DNA of 64,000 nucleotides. Source: Dioszegia crocea. Its lineage: Eukaryota > Basidiomycota > Tremellomycetes > Tremellales > Bulleribasidiaceae. This document shows, piece by piece, positions 42,846 through 54,308 of this stretch (position 1 is the first letter of the stretch; each line of letters begins with the position of its first letter). Where the stretch lies: NCBI GenBank assembly GCA_001600615.1, contig BCKK01000009.1, positions 967,213 through 1,031,212 on the forward strand, read 5' to 3'. The notes below the pieces were generated by a model that ran no database searches, was not told where the DNA came from, and worked only from the letters and a program-made list of their open reading frames with translations. Position numbers and translations under genes: made by a program.

Positions 42846-44182
42846 TCACTTCCTCTTCCTCTCTTCCTCGTCCTCTTCTTCGTCTTCATCTGCACCCTCA
42901 TCTTCCTCCTCATCTTCACCTTCATCTTCATCGTCCTCCTCTTCGTCCTCCTCCTCGTCTTCATCATCCTCCTCTTCGTCTTCGTCCTCATCCTCCTCTT
43001 CATCTTCATCTTCATCTTCCTCCTCATCCTCATCCTCATCCTCATCTTCCTCTTCCTCTTCATCTTCATCCTCATCCTCATCTTCCTCTTCCTCTTCATC
43101 TTCATCGTCCCCGCCTCCACCACCTCCATGTTTCCCACCACCGCCAGACTCCTCTTCATCCCCACCTTCCTCTACCTCCCCTCCACCTCCACCTTTGCCT
43201 TTACCTTTACCACCACCACCACCACCACCGCCGCCTCGACCTCCACCACCCGCCGAACCTCCCTCTCCACCTTTACCCTTGCTCATCCCCTTGCCCTTTC
43301 CACCACCACCCCCACCTCCACCGCCGGCGCGGCCACCACCAGCAACAGCAGATTCTTCCTCTTCACCAGAATCTCCACTGACGGCCTTGTAGCTGACACT
43401 GCCTCCCACACCGCCACCACCGCCAGCACCGCCGCCAGCGCTCGCGCCTAGATCACAAGCAGCGGGCGCTGATCCTGACCCAGACCCTGATCCGGATCCA
43501 GATCCACCAGTAGTAGTAGCTTCAGTCTCCCCCTCTTGTTCAGACGCATTGACAGACGCCGAACCCTCTTCCTCTTCCTCCTCCTCATCTTCCGGCTCTT
43601 CCTCTTCCTCCTCTTTCTGGCGTTTCGCAGCTTTATCACCCTTGGCCTTCTTGACCAACTTCCTAGCCTTCAAACTGGGCCTAGGATCAGCATGCTCAGC
43701 GCCCGCCAGACCAAAAGCGGTCGATTCGGCAGGAGGAGGACTGGCCAAAGTCACGGAAGTCTTCGTTTTGTTGCCTCTATTGCCCTTGTGTAGACGGGTG
43801 GCCGTACCGTTGATGCCAAGGTCGGTCGAGGTAAGGTTCCCATTCTTGTGTTTATGGCCCTTGTGGAGATGGGTGGAAGTGCCATTTTTGTTTTTGTGGC
43901 TTTTGTGATGGGTAGGGAGGGTGGAGTTGGCGGTAGGGATGGCGACGAGAGGGTCAACGGAGGAAGTGGTGGCGATGGGGACTGAGCCGTTGGAGTCCAA
44001 GGTGGGGATTACATCGGTAAGGTTTTGAGCTCGGGGGATGGTTAGACCGAGAGAGAGGGGAACGACTGTGGGGTCAGCCAGGGTTCAGCAAGATGAGATG
44101 CTGGAGATGTAGAAGGGCGGAACGAGGGGAAAATGTACTCACGGAGCGAGAACAGAGCCAAGGTAAGTCCGGCTGAACGCAT
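42846..44182 (-). CDS. secreted Gly-rich, Asp/Glu-rich low-complexity protein
   Basis: 419 residues; one intron 44066..44142 splits the signal peptide (MRSAGLTLALFS, then LLVPLSLG) after base 1 of a codon, as in both calpain-like neighbours. Residues about 40-130 are Asn/Thr/His/Lys rich with NGT sequons and HKG(H/N) repeats. A Lys/Glu block follows, then a GSGSGSGS run, then long Gly tracts with Lys, and finally about 90 residues of nearly pure Asp/Glu ending ERKRK. No catalytic domain is seen. It may be a cell-wall or matrix polymer, or a partner of the adjacent peptidases; both are inference. A TATAAAG lies on the minus strand at 44379-44385, about 200 bp upstream. Confidence 0.78.
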
Positions 44183-44982
44183 CTTGTTGAGCTATAGAAG
44201 TTTGGGTTGTCGTTGAATGTGAGTCGTGTAGTCGTTGTGTGTGGATATTTGTTGATTGGCAAAGAGGAGTGATGGTAAAGAAAGTCTGTAGTAGAGATGG
44301 TGAATGATCAGGCTAGAGCAAGAGGGGGAGGTTACTTCAACGATGGGAGTGAAGGAATCATCAGTCTGTGATAGCAGCCTTTATACGACTCCAAGCCTCC
44401 CGCATTCCCCGCTAGCATTCACGGGGTCCATAATCGATTTACCCACTCATCGCCATTTCCCCTGGATGTAAGCGAGCGGTAACAATGGAGGAAGATAAAT
44501 ATCAGTCCCGCTATACAAGATGATCAAAAAATAGAGGGGTACATCCTTCCATCGTTCCCCCACTGGAGTTCGGTTGAAGGAATGTTGTAGGTTGGAAGGA
44601 GCCTTTGGTGAGTTTCGGTCATGGAAGGACTACCTTGGAGCAGGAATTGGAGACGAGAGGTGGAGCGGAAGACTAGGAGGTAAGGGTTAAATGTGTGAGG
44701 ATCGGGGGTAAAATACCGTAGGATGATGAAGAAGGGGGTGAGGGTAATTAGTCGTACGGAGATTGTCCCCTTCCGTCTCCACAATCCCCATTCTGATTCC
44801 TGGTTTTCCAAACTGTCTCGGTCCCCATCTCTTGTCAAAGCTATACCAGTCCCGAAATCAGTAACCCTCCCTCAGCCCAGAAATCAATTCCCGAAGGCCT
44901 ACATGACAAAACGGCCCCTTTCTACCTCTTCACCCCTTTCCGAGGCCCAAAAGCCCCTTCCGATCCTTTACCTCGCCCCAAT
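44183..44982. other. intergenic region
   Basis: Upstream of the acidic secreted protein and downstream of VTC1. No gene is supported; short frames on both strands show no similarity or splice partners. Confidence 0.5.
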
Positions 44983-45718
44983 CTACTCATAGACCGCCTT
45001 CAAGATGAAGTTGGTCACAATTGCAGCTGTCTCATTAGTCACATGGCCCCTTCGCATTAGCGTCCGACATCACGTACCAAGGAGACAAACACAGAGTACC
45101 GTCTAATATCGTCAGCTTCAAAGCGCGATGACTATACCATGCCAGGACAAACTCACAGGACCCAACCGATCATCGTACGGCGCGCCCGTTCTTAGCCTGA
45201 TTGCTCTCGCTCGCATTTGATACACTGTCAGAGCGTACAGCATGACTGCGAGTGCTGGGTATGTCAGCAAATAGGACTGAGAGAATGGGCGGTGTGTCAG
45301 GGTTGGCAAAGGGGACATACCGATTATAGTGTACATTGCCGCGCTGATCTTTCCGACCTGATTTATTAGTTTAGATGCTGGATATCGTTCCGGATCTGCG
45401 TAACTCACCTTATCACCAAAGTTCAACAGCCCAACGGCTAGACCGCCGAGGACGACTGCGAAATGGAGCCATGAGAGGAAAGTACGCCTGCGAGTTAGAC
45501 CAAATACATTTTGATGCAACTGGAAGTGGAGATATAGGGGTTCGGAGGACTGTAGCTATGGTGGACACTTACTCGTTCGCAAAGAATACCTTGGGCTCAA
45601 CTCGAACGGGAAGCGCGATCCTCTGCAGCAGTCAGCTATCTGACCGTCATCTGGCATCTACGAGACCGGTTTAACTCACCTTCTTGGCCGTGCGCTGGAG
45701 GAGGGGCTGTGTGGACAT
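44983..45718 (-). CDS. VTC1: vacuolar transporter chaperone 1 (polyphosphate synthase subunit)
   Basis: 123 residues in seven exons; introns 45623..45679, 45488..45572, 45358..45408, 45255..45320, 45103..45156 and 45027..45077. It matches the DUF202/VTC1 family along its whole length: FFANERTFLSWLHFAVVLGG (first helix with the conserved NERTFLSWL), KISAAMYTIIALAVMLYALT (second), the conserved RARAIRLRTGAPYDDRLGP linker, then a third helix LCVCLLAAIVTNFIL. Vtc1 is the small three-helix membrane subunit that couples polyphosphate synthesis by Vtc4 to transport into the vacuole. Length is close to yeast Vtc1. It is unusual only in having six introns in 372 coding bases. Confidence 0.95.
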
Positions 45719-46997
45719 TCTGACAGAATCTCAAAAAGCTAAAGGATAGAGGAGGTCGTGCGAGCGAGTAGGGGTGAATGAAACGTTCCTGAGTTTGACG
45801 AGCGACTTGCCACTTAGCACTGTCGGCCGAGCCTTGGTGTTTTCGACGAGATTTCTTCGCAGGTGGAAGGAGTGGATATGTAGCTTTCTTCACGTAGATG
45901 TAGAGGATGAAGGAGTGAAGATTAGGCAAAGTTTTAATGTCGAGGGGGCGGAAGAGTAGCTCAAAGACAGATAGCGCACGTTCTCAAAAGGACCGCTGTG
46001 GTTTACGGCAGGCTGAGTGTGGAGTCTCCACAGTGGATTCTCATTCCGGAGTGGGCTATCATATCTGTTCCCTCCATATATTATCGCTTGGTTGTATCTT
46101 GCCTATCTCATGCATACATCTACCTTGAGCCTTCGGTATATTTCTGTGGGAAGCAGGATCAAGCTATGCATATCCTACTTCATCGAAATGTAGCGAAGAA
46201 GAAAGTAGGAATCACCCGGCAAACACTCCGAGAGTGGCGGTGGCGAGACTGTTGTCTTTTTTCCCTTGGAGTACTAGCTGTGAAACCTTGAGGCTTGAGC
46301 ATGCAATGAGGTTATGGACAATGTACATGTCAGCAATATACCCATATTCCGCAGGATAGCATAGAAGCTGCACAATAGATACCCCAACTCCACTACTCCA
46401 CCCCCACACGCAAGGCCGGTCACGCCGCCGCTTCCCGCCAGAGGGGGCCTTTACGTACTGCCGAGAGCAACAAAGCCAGTAACGCTTTCACCGTCAAGGG
46501 CGGTGCAGACGATCGATACTCATATACCTCGCCGTCGTATCTTCATCACAGTACCGATCCTACGATACGTGGCGATTCCAGCATCACCGCTTGTGCTCCG
46601 ACGACGAATATCGGGACGACATTCTTCGAGCTTCGGTCAACTTGTCTTTGATCCGAAATTAGCCTTTTGTCTGGCACGGACCGGATTGTCGGTCTAGATC
46701 TGGAGGTCTTGAGGATATTGGAAGCCTCAATCACACAGGCGGAATAGACGATACGTTGTGTTGAGCAAAAGGTGGAACTCGAATGGTATGTTCTTTCTCT
46801 TTGAATTGAGACAGGTCTTGCCGCCAGTCTTTGATCCCAGTCATCCTTGACAATAAATAGCATCCACTCTCTCCTCTCCACACTAGACGAGCTAGGCTTA
46901 CGAACAGCCAAATTAGACAGTCCGAATGACACCATAATCTCTCCATCACACCTCAGACGCCAATCTCAAAAGACTCCAACTCCACCCCTTCGCCAAA
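45719..46997. other. divergent intergenic region
   Basis: Between VTC1 (minus) and the large disordered membrane protein (plus). About 1.3 kb with no supported gene, tRNA or repeat. Confidence 0.5.
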
Positions 46998-49900
46998 ATG
47001 TCAACTCGCCGTCCAGCCCGACACACCCCCTCTCCCCAACCCCTCCTATCCCACTCCACTCTCCGATTTCTAGGCCACTGGCGAGGTCAACTACTCATAA
47101 CTTCCATCGTCCTCTTTATCGGGTTTATATACTTTATAATCCGAGATCCGATCGAACGGTGGCGTCGACAAAGGCGGGAAGAGCGATCTGCGCGGGCTAG
47201 CGGAGCATTGATTGCTTTGGAGGCGAAAGAGCGGAAAGATCGGATTGGGGATGTGAGGGAAGATGAGGGGGTACAGGCTGGAACAGTAGCGGGCGGGAAT
47301 GCTAGTGGGAGTGGGAATGCGAATGGGAGTGGGGGATCGGGATCTAGTCAGGAAAGAGGAAGAGTGGGGAAGAAGGGAGAGAAGAAGAGGAAGGGGAGTT
47401 TGTTGAAGCCCTTAGGAGAGGGAGGTGGGGGTGGGTCAGCAGAAGGATCACCCAGCCCATCATTATCGGCCAGAGGGCGGAAGGGGAGTGTGGTCGTGGC
47501 GAATGGGCAAACGACAGTGGAACCCTCTATCGCGGACGCTTCTACACCCACGTCCACGCCTTCAGCTAAAGGGAAAGGGAAATCCAAACCCTCGACATCC
47601 CGAACGGCGAGTACGGGTGAGACCCCCCAAATCCGCCTCAATGCAGGGGGTGACGATCCATCCCAACCCGCCTTGGTCCCATCTTCCCAACTCCCGCATT
47701 CCCCATCCCCACCCTCGCCCAATCCATCCACATCAGACGCATGGTCTATCCCTCTGCCTAACTCCCCATGTGCAGGTCCATCCCGTCTTGGACCAGCGTC
47801 CATTTCGGACATGTCAACCGACGGCCGGTCAGATGTCGACAGTGCAGAGTACGAAGCGAGGGACGGAGGTGAGGATAATGATGCTGGACCCAAGGGTCAG
47901 AATGGGAAGGGTAGATCAGAAGGATTTTCGATCTTTCCAGAAGATGGTTATTTGCCGCCTTCAGCATTAAAGAAGAAGAAGAAAAATAAGCGTGGGGCGG
48001 GTGCAGGTGCAGTAGCCAATGGTGTAGGGGGTGGATCTGGTTCTACATCCGGTACAGGATCTCCTATACCCTCTTCAACATTTACACCCCTTACTTTATC
48101 CCGATCCAACTCTCAAGATCCGGGGATATCACCTACTACACCTACAATTTCCTTACGGCGTCGAGAGAGAGCAACGAGTAATTCAGCAAATCCTACTCTT
48201 TCCTTTATCCCTGAGAGTCATCCTTCGACAACAACGACAACGACGACGGGTCATATTCGAAGACCTTCTAACCCTACCTCGGCAATAGGATTGACTTCCC
48301 CTCCCCCTACACCTTCTCGCGCACATTTACGTAAAGCGTCACTTGGTGGTCGACCATTCGGGATGGATCTTGAAGATTTATTGGTTGAGCGGGAAAAGAC
48401 GATTGATGGATTGCGAGCGGAAATTGGAGTTGCCAAGGCTGAAGAGGCTAAAGCTAGGGAAGAGGCGAATGAGGCTAGGAGGGTGGAAGATGCGGTTAGG
48501 AAGGAGATGAAGGAGCAAGAAGGGGTTTTGGAGGGTGTTAGGAAGGCTGGTGTGGGGGTTGAGGGCGAGTTAAGAAGGAGAGAGGGAGAGGTGAGTCTGC
48601 TTTTGGGTTTGGGTTTGGAAGGTTTCGGGTTGGTTTTGACCTTGGTCGGGGCAGGGGATAGGTGACGGATCATGTGAAGGCTTAGTTGGGGACGATGGGG
48701 GCTGGGCTTTGTCAAGCGTGGAGAAGAGGAGTCAATTGGCGGAGACGTGGAGAAAAGAGTGGTCGAGGATTGCTATATCTAATCTCTTCGAGCTACACAG
48801 CTGACATTTCAGCTACAACGTCAATTATCACATACGAACCAACTTCTCTCTGCACAGGCAGCACGCCTGGCAATGATTGAACAACTCATCAATTCCGCCG
48901 GGTTGACTCTACCACCTCCTCCATCACCTTTACCTCTACCTTCATTCCAGCACATGACAATGAATGGTCATTCCCACGGTCGAATGGGCAGTATGCCATC
49001 TTCGCCAATGCCCACCTCGCCATTACCTTACACCATGGTTTACCCCAGTCCGCACACCAATGGTTCCGGCGGTAGAGTTATGGGATCACCCATGATGGCG
49101 TATCCTAGCCCTGCGGCTGCTTTGGGCATGTTCCAACCTACCCCAAACCCCGGTCAAGGGATGTTACATCCTAATTTCGCCCAACATCAACAATTACAAC
49201 AACAGCAATATCAGCTGCAACTCCAACAACAATTGCACCACCAACAAAACCATCCTCATCACACCCACCAATCTCAATCCCACACTCAGCCTTTATCGCC
49301 CAATGGCCGATCGGTGCCTCATCCTTCTCTCCCCCTCTCTCCTAGCTCGGGCGGATTCCGGCGTACGTCTAGTACGACCGAACCTGACCATCCACTCGCC
49401 GGACCCTTGACGCCTGGAATTCTTCCTTATTCCGAGGGCCGGCCCAAATCTGCGAATGGGAATTCACCAGTGTATCGCCTTCCCACACTAGAGCCGGAAT
49501 ATTCGGGGTCTGAGGACGGAGAAGGAGATGGAGATAAAGAGGCAGGAGCAAAGATGGATGTGGGTGCAGGAGTGGGGATAGGTGGCGAGATTGATGAGGC
49601 TAAAAGAGCAAGTATAGCCTTTAGCGTCATGAAGGTCAAGGCTACGGCGAAGGCTGCGGCTGAGGCTGTGGATGAGGACAAGGAGGAGGAGGGGGTGGAG
49701 GGGCTGGGGATTGGACCGCTGGGCGGTGGGGCGGTATCAAGCTTTGTAAGCCTGCAAGTTGGTGATGCGGAGAAGGATCAGGATGGTGAAGAGGAGACGA
49801 CGACGCCTGGGACGAATGGGGTTGCGAATTCGTATTTGGGCACCAACGGTCACGCCGATTCTCACCTCGATGCCGATACCGACGCCGAAGCCGATGCCGA

Positions 49901-50369
49901 TGGCGAGATCAACAGCTATCAATCGAGCTCTAGTTCTTCTCACCGAACAAGCACTTCCCCAAGTCCGAAACGACTCCTCGTGACGCCTGGCGTTCCAGAT
50001 ATTTTCCCCCAGCCCGATATCTCAGGCTCGACGATGAACACCAACGCCAATGGGAATGGTAATGGAACAGTAGTGGTAATTCGGACAGAGGGCGGCGGGA
50101 GGGGAAGTCGATCGTCATCCGGATCAGGCCGGGGTCGACTGGGCTTGATCGATAGTGGGAAAGAGGCGGATACGGAAGTTTACACACCGACCTTTGCTTC
50201 ATTGGCGCATACGCCTGATCAATTGAAGGAAATTGCTAGAATGAGGGAAATTGCGTTGAGGCGTTATGCGACTGCGGAGAGGGGGATGGGAGAGAGAAGG
50301 TCGAGCGTTATGAGTGCTGGTAGTATGGGGAGTGTGGGGAGTGGGGGTCATGGTAGGAATGGGAATTGA
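46998..50369 (+). CDS. single-pass membrane protein with long disordered and coiled-coil regions
   Basis: 1049 residues; a single 222-nt intron at 48591..48812 keeps frame. One strong membrane helix lies at about residues 34-52 (LLITSIVLFIGFIYFII), followed by the basic stop RWRRQRREERSAR, so the bulk probably faces the cytosol. Residues 90-460 are Ser/Gly/Pro rich. About 465-560 is a coiled coil (MDLEDLLVEREKTIDGLRAE onward, then LQRQLSHTNQLLSAQAARL) spanning the exon junction. After a PPPPSPL stretch, a Gln/His-rich block (QQLQQQQYQLQLQQQLHHQQ) and more disorder follow. No domain of known function is recognised. It may be an organelle tether or regulator, by inference. Confidence 0.85.
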
Positions 50370-50645
50370 GCGTGGAAGTAGGGGGAATTGATAGGACATT
50401 TGCTGCAGTATAGTGTGCAGGGTTTGATTCATGTTGAGAAGATAGATATTGCACTTGGACCATGGCTGTCATGACATGATCTGCCAAGTAGTGACTTGGT
50501 CTATGGGGCACCTCCTCATTCCTCGCGCCGGACATTGCCGCCTTCAGTCACGCTGTGCAAGGTGATGACGCGGATATCCAAGCTTCTTGTAGCGTCTTCC
50601 ATTTCACTTATATCACCCATACCTAACGCCCAGCTCAGCTCAAAG

Positions 50646-51636
50646 ATGTCTTGGCAAGGTAAGCATTCAGCACTTCTTACGGGACTTGTGACGCTGGGTG
50701 GAGGAATAAAGCGGAGCTTGAAAGGCATGGCAGGTTTGGGATCCCCATATCTGATCCTGGAAGCCCTGTGCATTGGACCACGCCCAACGGGGATAAGCCA
50801 AGTCGTTAGAGTGAATAGATCGCTGATATTGAGTAGCATACGTAGATGAACACCTCGTCGGCACTGGTAAGATCAGCAAGGCGGCTATTGTAGGTAAACA
50901 GGGCGGTATTTGGGCTGCGTCGGCGGGGTACAACGTGAGTCGCCCCCATTCTACGGAATTCAAGAGTTGTATGGGACGGTTCTGGAGTGTGGAGGAGAAA
51001 GATTGAGGTGAAAAATGGGTGTATCAGGGCTTCAGCTAACACTGCTTAGCTAGCTCAAAAGGAGCAAGACTTTGTCGTCAAGACTGCCTTCAAGAAGCCT
51101 GATGAGGCACGAGGTGCGTACTAGTGTATTTCCTGTCTCCCTATCGAGTTGAGGCGGATCATCTGGGAATGCCTCGTCAGACATTGTGAGTTCACAGCTG
51201 ACTTTGTAGCGAACGGCATCACCCTCAATGGTTTCAAGTTCATGACTATCAAAGCGGACGATGAAGAGGTTGTGGGACGTAAAGGAGTGAGTCCAGATCG
51301 GCCCATCAACTCTTCCCCTCAATTGCACGCTCCCGTCATATCTCAAGTCTTACCAGTCGGTTTGACCCAAAGCTCATGTGGCTGATACCATCTAGGAACG
51401 AGGAGTATTCTTGGTAGCTACCACACAAGCTATTCTCGTGGCCGAGGTATGTTTCCCGCTCCTCTCCCTCCTTCATTCTCTGTCACTTTTCCATGATGGT
51501 GAAATGTCGCCCTGACTCCTTGGGTGATCTTCGAAACTCATGCTGATACGCCCAGTACGATACACCTACACCCGCCGGAGACGCAAATGTCATCGTTGCC
51601 AAACTGGCCGATTATCTCAAGTCGGTTGGATACTAG
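50646..51636 (+). CDS. PFY1: profilin
   Basis: 127 residues in six exons; introns 50659..50836, 50935..51049, 51114..51209, 51287..51395 and 51447..51555. MSWQAYVDEHLVGTGKISKA at the start, GGIWAASAGYN, AFKKPDEA, GITLNGFKF, and the C-terminal LADYLKSVGY are all profilin signatures, and length matches the family. Profilin binds actin monomers, phosphoinositides and proline-rich formins to feed filament growth in the cytoplasm. Its introns (96-178 nt) are several-fold longer than most others in the window, as often seen in highly expressed cytoskeletal genes. The first exon encodes only four residues and one base. The 13-mer CTCCTCATTCCTC lies about 130 bp upstream. Confidence 0.95.
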
Positions 51637-51976
51637 ATGATCTGCTAGAGAGGGAGCTTTAGATGGACGAGGGGATATGCACCGGATGATACTGACTCTA
51701 TACTCGATCAGCTGATGCCTGTGATGCCCACGGTCCGCAAAACATGGTGCATAATTGACTAGCTGAGAATATTGACAGGATGTGAGGGGGGGATTTGAGG
51801 AAGTGACGGGAACGGCCGAATGTATGGGCAGGATGATATTGACATGCGAAGGATAAGAGCAAGGATGGGTCCGATATTCGATAACGTCGTGGGAGGTATG
51901 CGGTTTGTAAGGGATACAGGTTGGATGTGGAGAGTGTTGGGGAATGCTGGTGAAGGTTGACGCGTCGATATCGGAA
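51637..51976. other. short convergent intergenic region
   Basis: Between the profilin stop and the stop of the minus-strand gene at 51977. No gene is supported; it should hold both 3' untranslated regions. Confidence 0.5.
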
Positions 51977-53158
51977 TCAGCACGTAAGAGCATCAGGGTG
52001 TAAACCCCATTTCTCTCTCGAGAAATCGTGCGTTTCCGCTTCTTCAGGGGTCATGAAACCGAGCGAGGTTACCGTTGAATGGTATGCCGACTCCGTACCA
52101 GCTTGCTGCTTGATGATTCCGATGTACTGATTGACGGAGTTCTGAAATTGCTCAATCGTAGCAGTGTCCCAGCGGTCAGAATTGACAATCGTGATATGAG
52201 TTCCTCGCTGATTGGCCCAGGTGGTGAGAGCGGCGACACTTCGGGCGAAACGTTTTTGAGACATTTCATCGACGCCAAAACCGGAGGTTGTGCTGTTGCG
52301 AAGTTTGAGTACTGCGTGTCGAGGCCCCGAATCGAGTATCCCAGCTGACTTCAAGCTCTTCAACTCCAGATCTCTGTACTTCTTGAAAGGTGCGTCTGCG
52401 TCTTCTTCAAAAAGGACAGTATCGACTGAGTCCGTCAGGATTTCCAGTCCTCGACGAAACCCCAGCAGTGCATCAGCCCCGTCTTCCACGCGGAACGAGC
52501 AAAAGGGAAGGATCACCGACCATGGCAAACTGTCCGTGATCTTTTTGACAAGTTGCCCTAATGCCACAGATGGAACTGTACCCTTTACGGGATTGCACTT
52601 GATGACCGTGTGAAGCGCCTTGAGCACCGACTCTCTGACCGGTCGGTCAAACTCCGTGTACCCTGCTTCGGGCCAGTCAACGGGCTGACGAAAATCTTTG
52701 GTAAGGTCCAAGACGTAAGTCAAGGCCTGACACCACCTCAGTTCCTCTCCTTGGCCTTTGCAGTCGTATGCCGCAAAACCTTGTCCCATCTCCCCGTAGT
52801 CTCTCGAGTTGACGCATGTCGACAAGTTCGGATTCGTGTGGCAATGCGAGCTGCGTAGCAGCCCTTCGATCTCAGTTCTCGTATCGGGGTAAGCCAGTGC
52901 TAAGCTGGCCATATCTGTGATGTCAAGATAGGACAGTGATTCTGCACGCAGCTCAACTGGCATGGCCTGAGGTAGATGGTGGGCGCCAGATATATGCCCC
53001 GGGTGAGACTCGTTCCTTCGTCTGGCTTCGAAGAGGTTCCGGAAAGCGACAATTTTCTCTGCTTGAATCATATCCAAGTCTGTTTTGAAGTAGTCGTCAG
53101 GATTGGGGGATGTGATCGACTCTGCCCCACCAATCGTGATTTGTCGAGAAGATGACAT
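51977..53158 (-). CDS. unrecognised protein, possibly F-box-like
   Basis: Intronless, 393 residues. The segment AMPVELRAESLSYLDITDMA, then LALAYPDTRTEIEGLL (about 65-100) has the spacing of an F-box helix set. The rest is unrecognised: mixed charged helices, LPWSVILPFCSFRVEDG, then RFARSVAALTTWANQRGTHI in the last third. It shows no clear similarity to the 6-15 kb family (no GDGAGLW). No signal peptide or membrane helix. The start is the first ATG and is followed by MSSSRQITIGG. Confidence 0.75.
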   Translation of the reverse strand: MSSSRQITIGGAESITSPNPDDYFKTDLDMIQAEKIVAFRNLFEARRRNESHPGHISGAHHLPQAMPVELRAESLSYLDITDMASLALAYPDTRTEIEGLLRSSHCHTNPNLSTCVNSRDYGEMGQGFAAYDCKGQGEELRWCQALTYVLDLTKDFRQPVDWPEAGYTEFDRPVRESVLKALHTVIKCNPVKGTVPSVALGQLVKKITDSLPWSVILPFCSFRVEDGADALLGFRRGLEILTDSVDTVLFEEDADAPFKKYRDLELKSLKSAGILDSGPRHAVLKLRNSTTSGFGVDEMSQKRFARSVAALTTWANQRGTHITIVNSDRWDTATIEQFQNSVNQYIGIIKQQAGTESAYHSTVTSLGFMTPEEAETHDFSREKWGLHPDALTC

Positions 53159-53799
53159 GTTGGCGGAGGTGCCGATAGTGTCAGATGTCAGGGGTCTTGC
53201 AGACAGTCGTGGTAGGGTATGATTTGGAGAGTGGATGCTGGATGTTGTTGATCAGTGGGAATGATAACGAGTGGCGAGGGATTTCTTTGGAATCTAGGCA
53301 TAATTGGCCCTGTGAGCAAGCTCGAGACTCGACAGTCAGGGTCGAGTTTGCCAAGATCCCTTCACTTTGCCTAGATCCATTCTTGACTTGTCCCTGACCA
53401 CTTGAAACGCGTTTTTACGCTCTGCCGAGCTTCAACACCTCGGCCGGACCAGGACCAGAGAAGCATAGCCGTGTCAGCCTATGGAATGCATCACGCCTTT
53501 TGCTCGAAGAAGGATCACAATACACAAAGGAAGGATCAGTGGAACATGCCAGAGCTCGAGCACCGTCAGGCTAGTCAGCACGTCACCCTCAAGGTGCACC
53601 CATACGTCATACCTGCCACAAAGGAGTAGTTCAGTAGAAAGCACCAGAGCGTCCGTGGATGAATAAGCAAAGCCCCCCGGTGATGGCTATATAAGGACGG
53701 GATACACTACCCTATCCTCTCTTCAGTTCAGATACATTTCGCTCCAGCCTTTACACTCAGAGTACTTCACTTACATACACAAACATCTCACTTACCGCG
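53159..53799. other. intergenic, promoter of Cys-rich gene
   Basis: No gene seen. It contains a TTTTGCTC sequence at 53498-53505, which matches the fungal copper-element core TTTGCTC, but such a 7-mer is frequent by chance. A good TATA box is listed separately. Confidence 0.45.
53688..53694 (+). promoter_or_regulatory. TATA box (TATATAA) of metallothionein-like gene
   Basis: GGCTATATAAGG lies about 106 bp upstream of the ATG at 53800. It is one of the best TATA elements in the window and fits a strongly inducible gene. Confidence 0.6.
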
Positions 53800-54110
53800 A
53801 TGTCTGAAGCCAACACCACTTGTCCCAACGCTGCTGCTGCTGCTTCCAAGCCTTGCAGCCAGGCCAACACGAACCAGTAAGTAACACTTCTCGGAGATTG
53901 ACATATTAGCTGACGTATCCAGGAACCCGGCCGTCGCGGCTGATCAGAAGGAGACCGAAAGTGCTGCCCCGGCACAGTGCCCCCAGACCGCTGCCAAAGC
54001 AGGTGAGTTTATACGTCTTTCGAACCTGTTTGGCGTTGGCTGATAGGTTAGCTGCAGCCGCAGCTGCCAAGGCCGACAAAAAATGCTGTGGGGGTGGACA
54101 GTGCTCGTAG
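53800..54110 (+). CDS. small cysteine protein, metallothionein-like
   Basis: 71 residues in three exons; introns 53877..53922 and 54003..54051. Cys residues are 8, 19, 45, 64, 65 and 70. The first three lie in Ala/Gln/Pro-rich sequence (TTCPN, KPCSQ, AQCPQ) and the last three cluster in KKCCGGGQCS at the very end. No aromatic residues and no signal peptide. The CC-GGG-C end resembles metal-thiolate motifs of fungal metallothioneins, though six Cys in 71 residues is a low density. It could instead be a small Cys-rich regulatory protein. A strong TATA box and CT-rich leader suggest high expression. Confidence 0.75.
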
Positions 54111-54308
54111 ACCGCCATGAGTGGAGACTGGGGATATACAAGCTGAGGAGAGATCGAACCTGTAGTCATGATCAGAAGATGTCGATGGCCGAGCGTTAGA
54201 TGGTCGGAATGTGTTTATGAGATGTATGTCTGAGTCAATATTGTAAGCCATGCCAGTATGGTCAGGGATAGACAGCCTAGATACATCGCGCCCCCATGAG
54301 CTCCCACC

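Noticed and set aside
42786..43451. Open frame on the plus strand rich in Phe/Leu/Ile, looking like a many-helix membrane protein
   Set aside because: It is the antisense reading of the Asp/Glu codon runs of the secreted acidic protein. The minus-strand frame has a signal peptide, a splice-supported first exon and a normal stop.
53498..53505. TTTTGCTC as a copper-response element
   Set aside because: Single copy of a 7-mer core that is expected several times by chance in the window; kept only as weak support for the metallothionein-like call.
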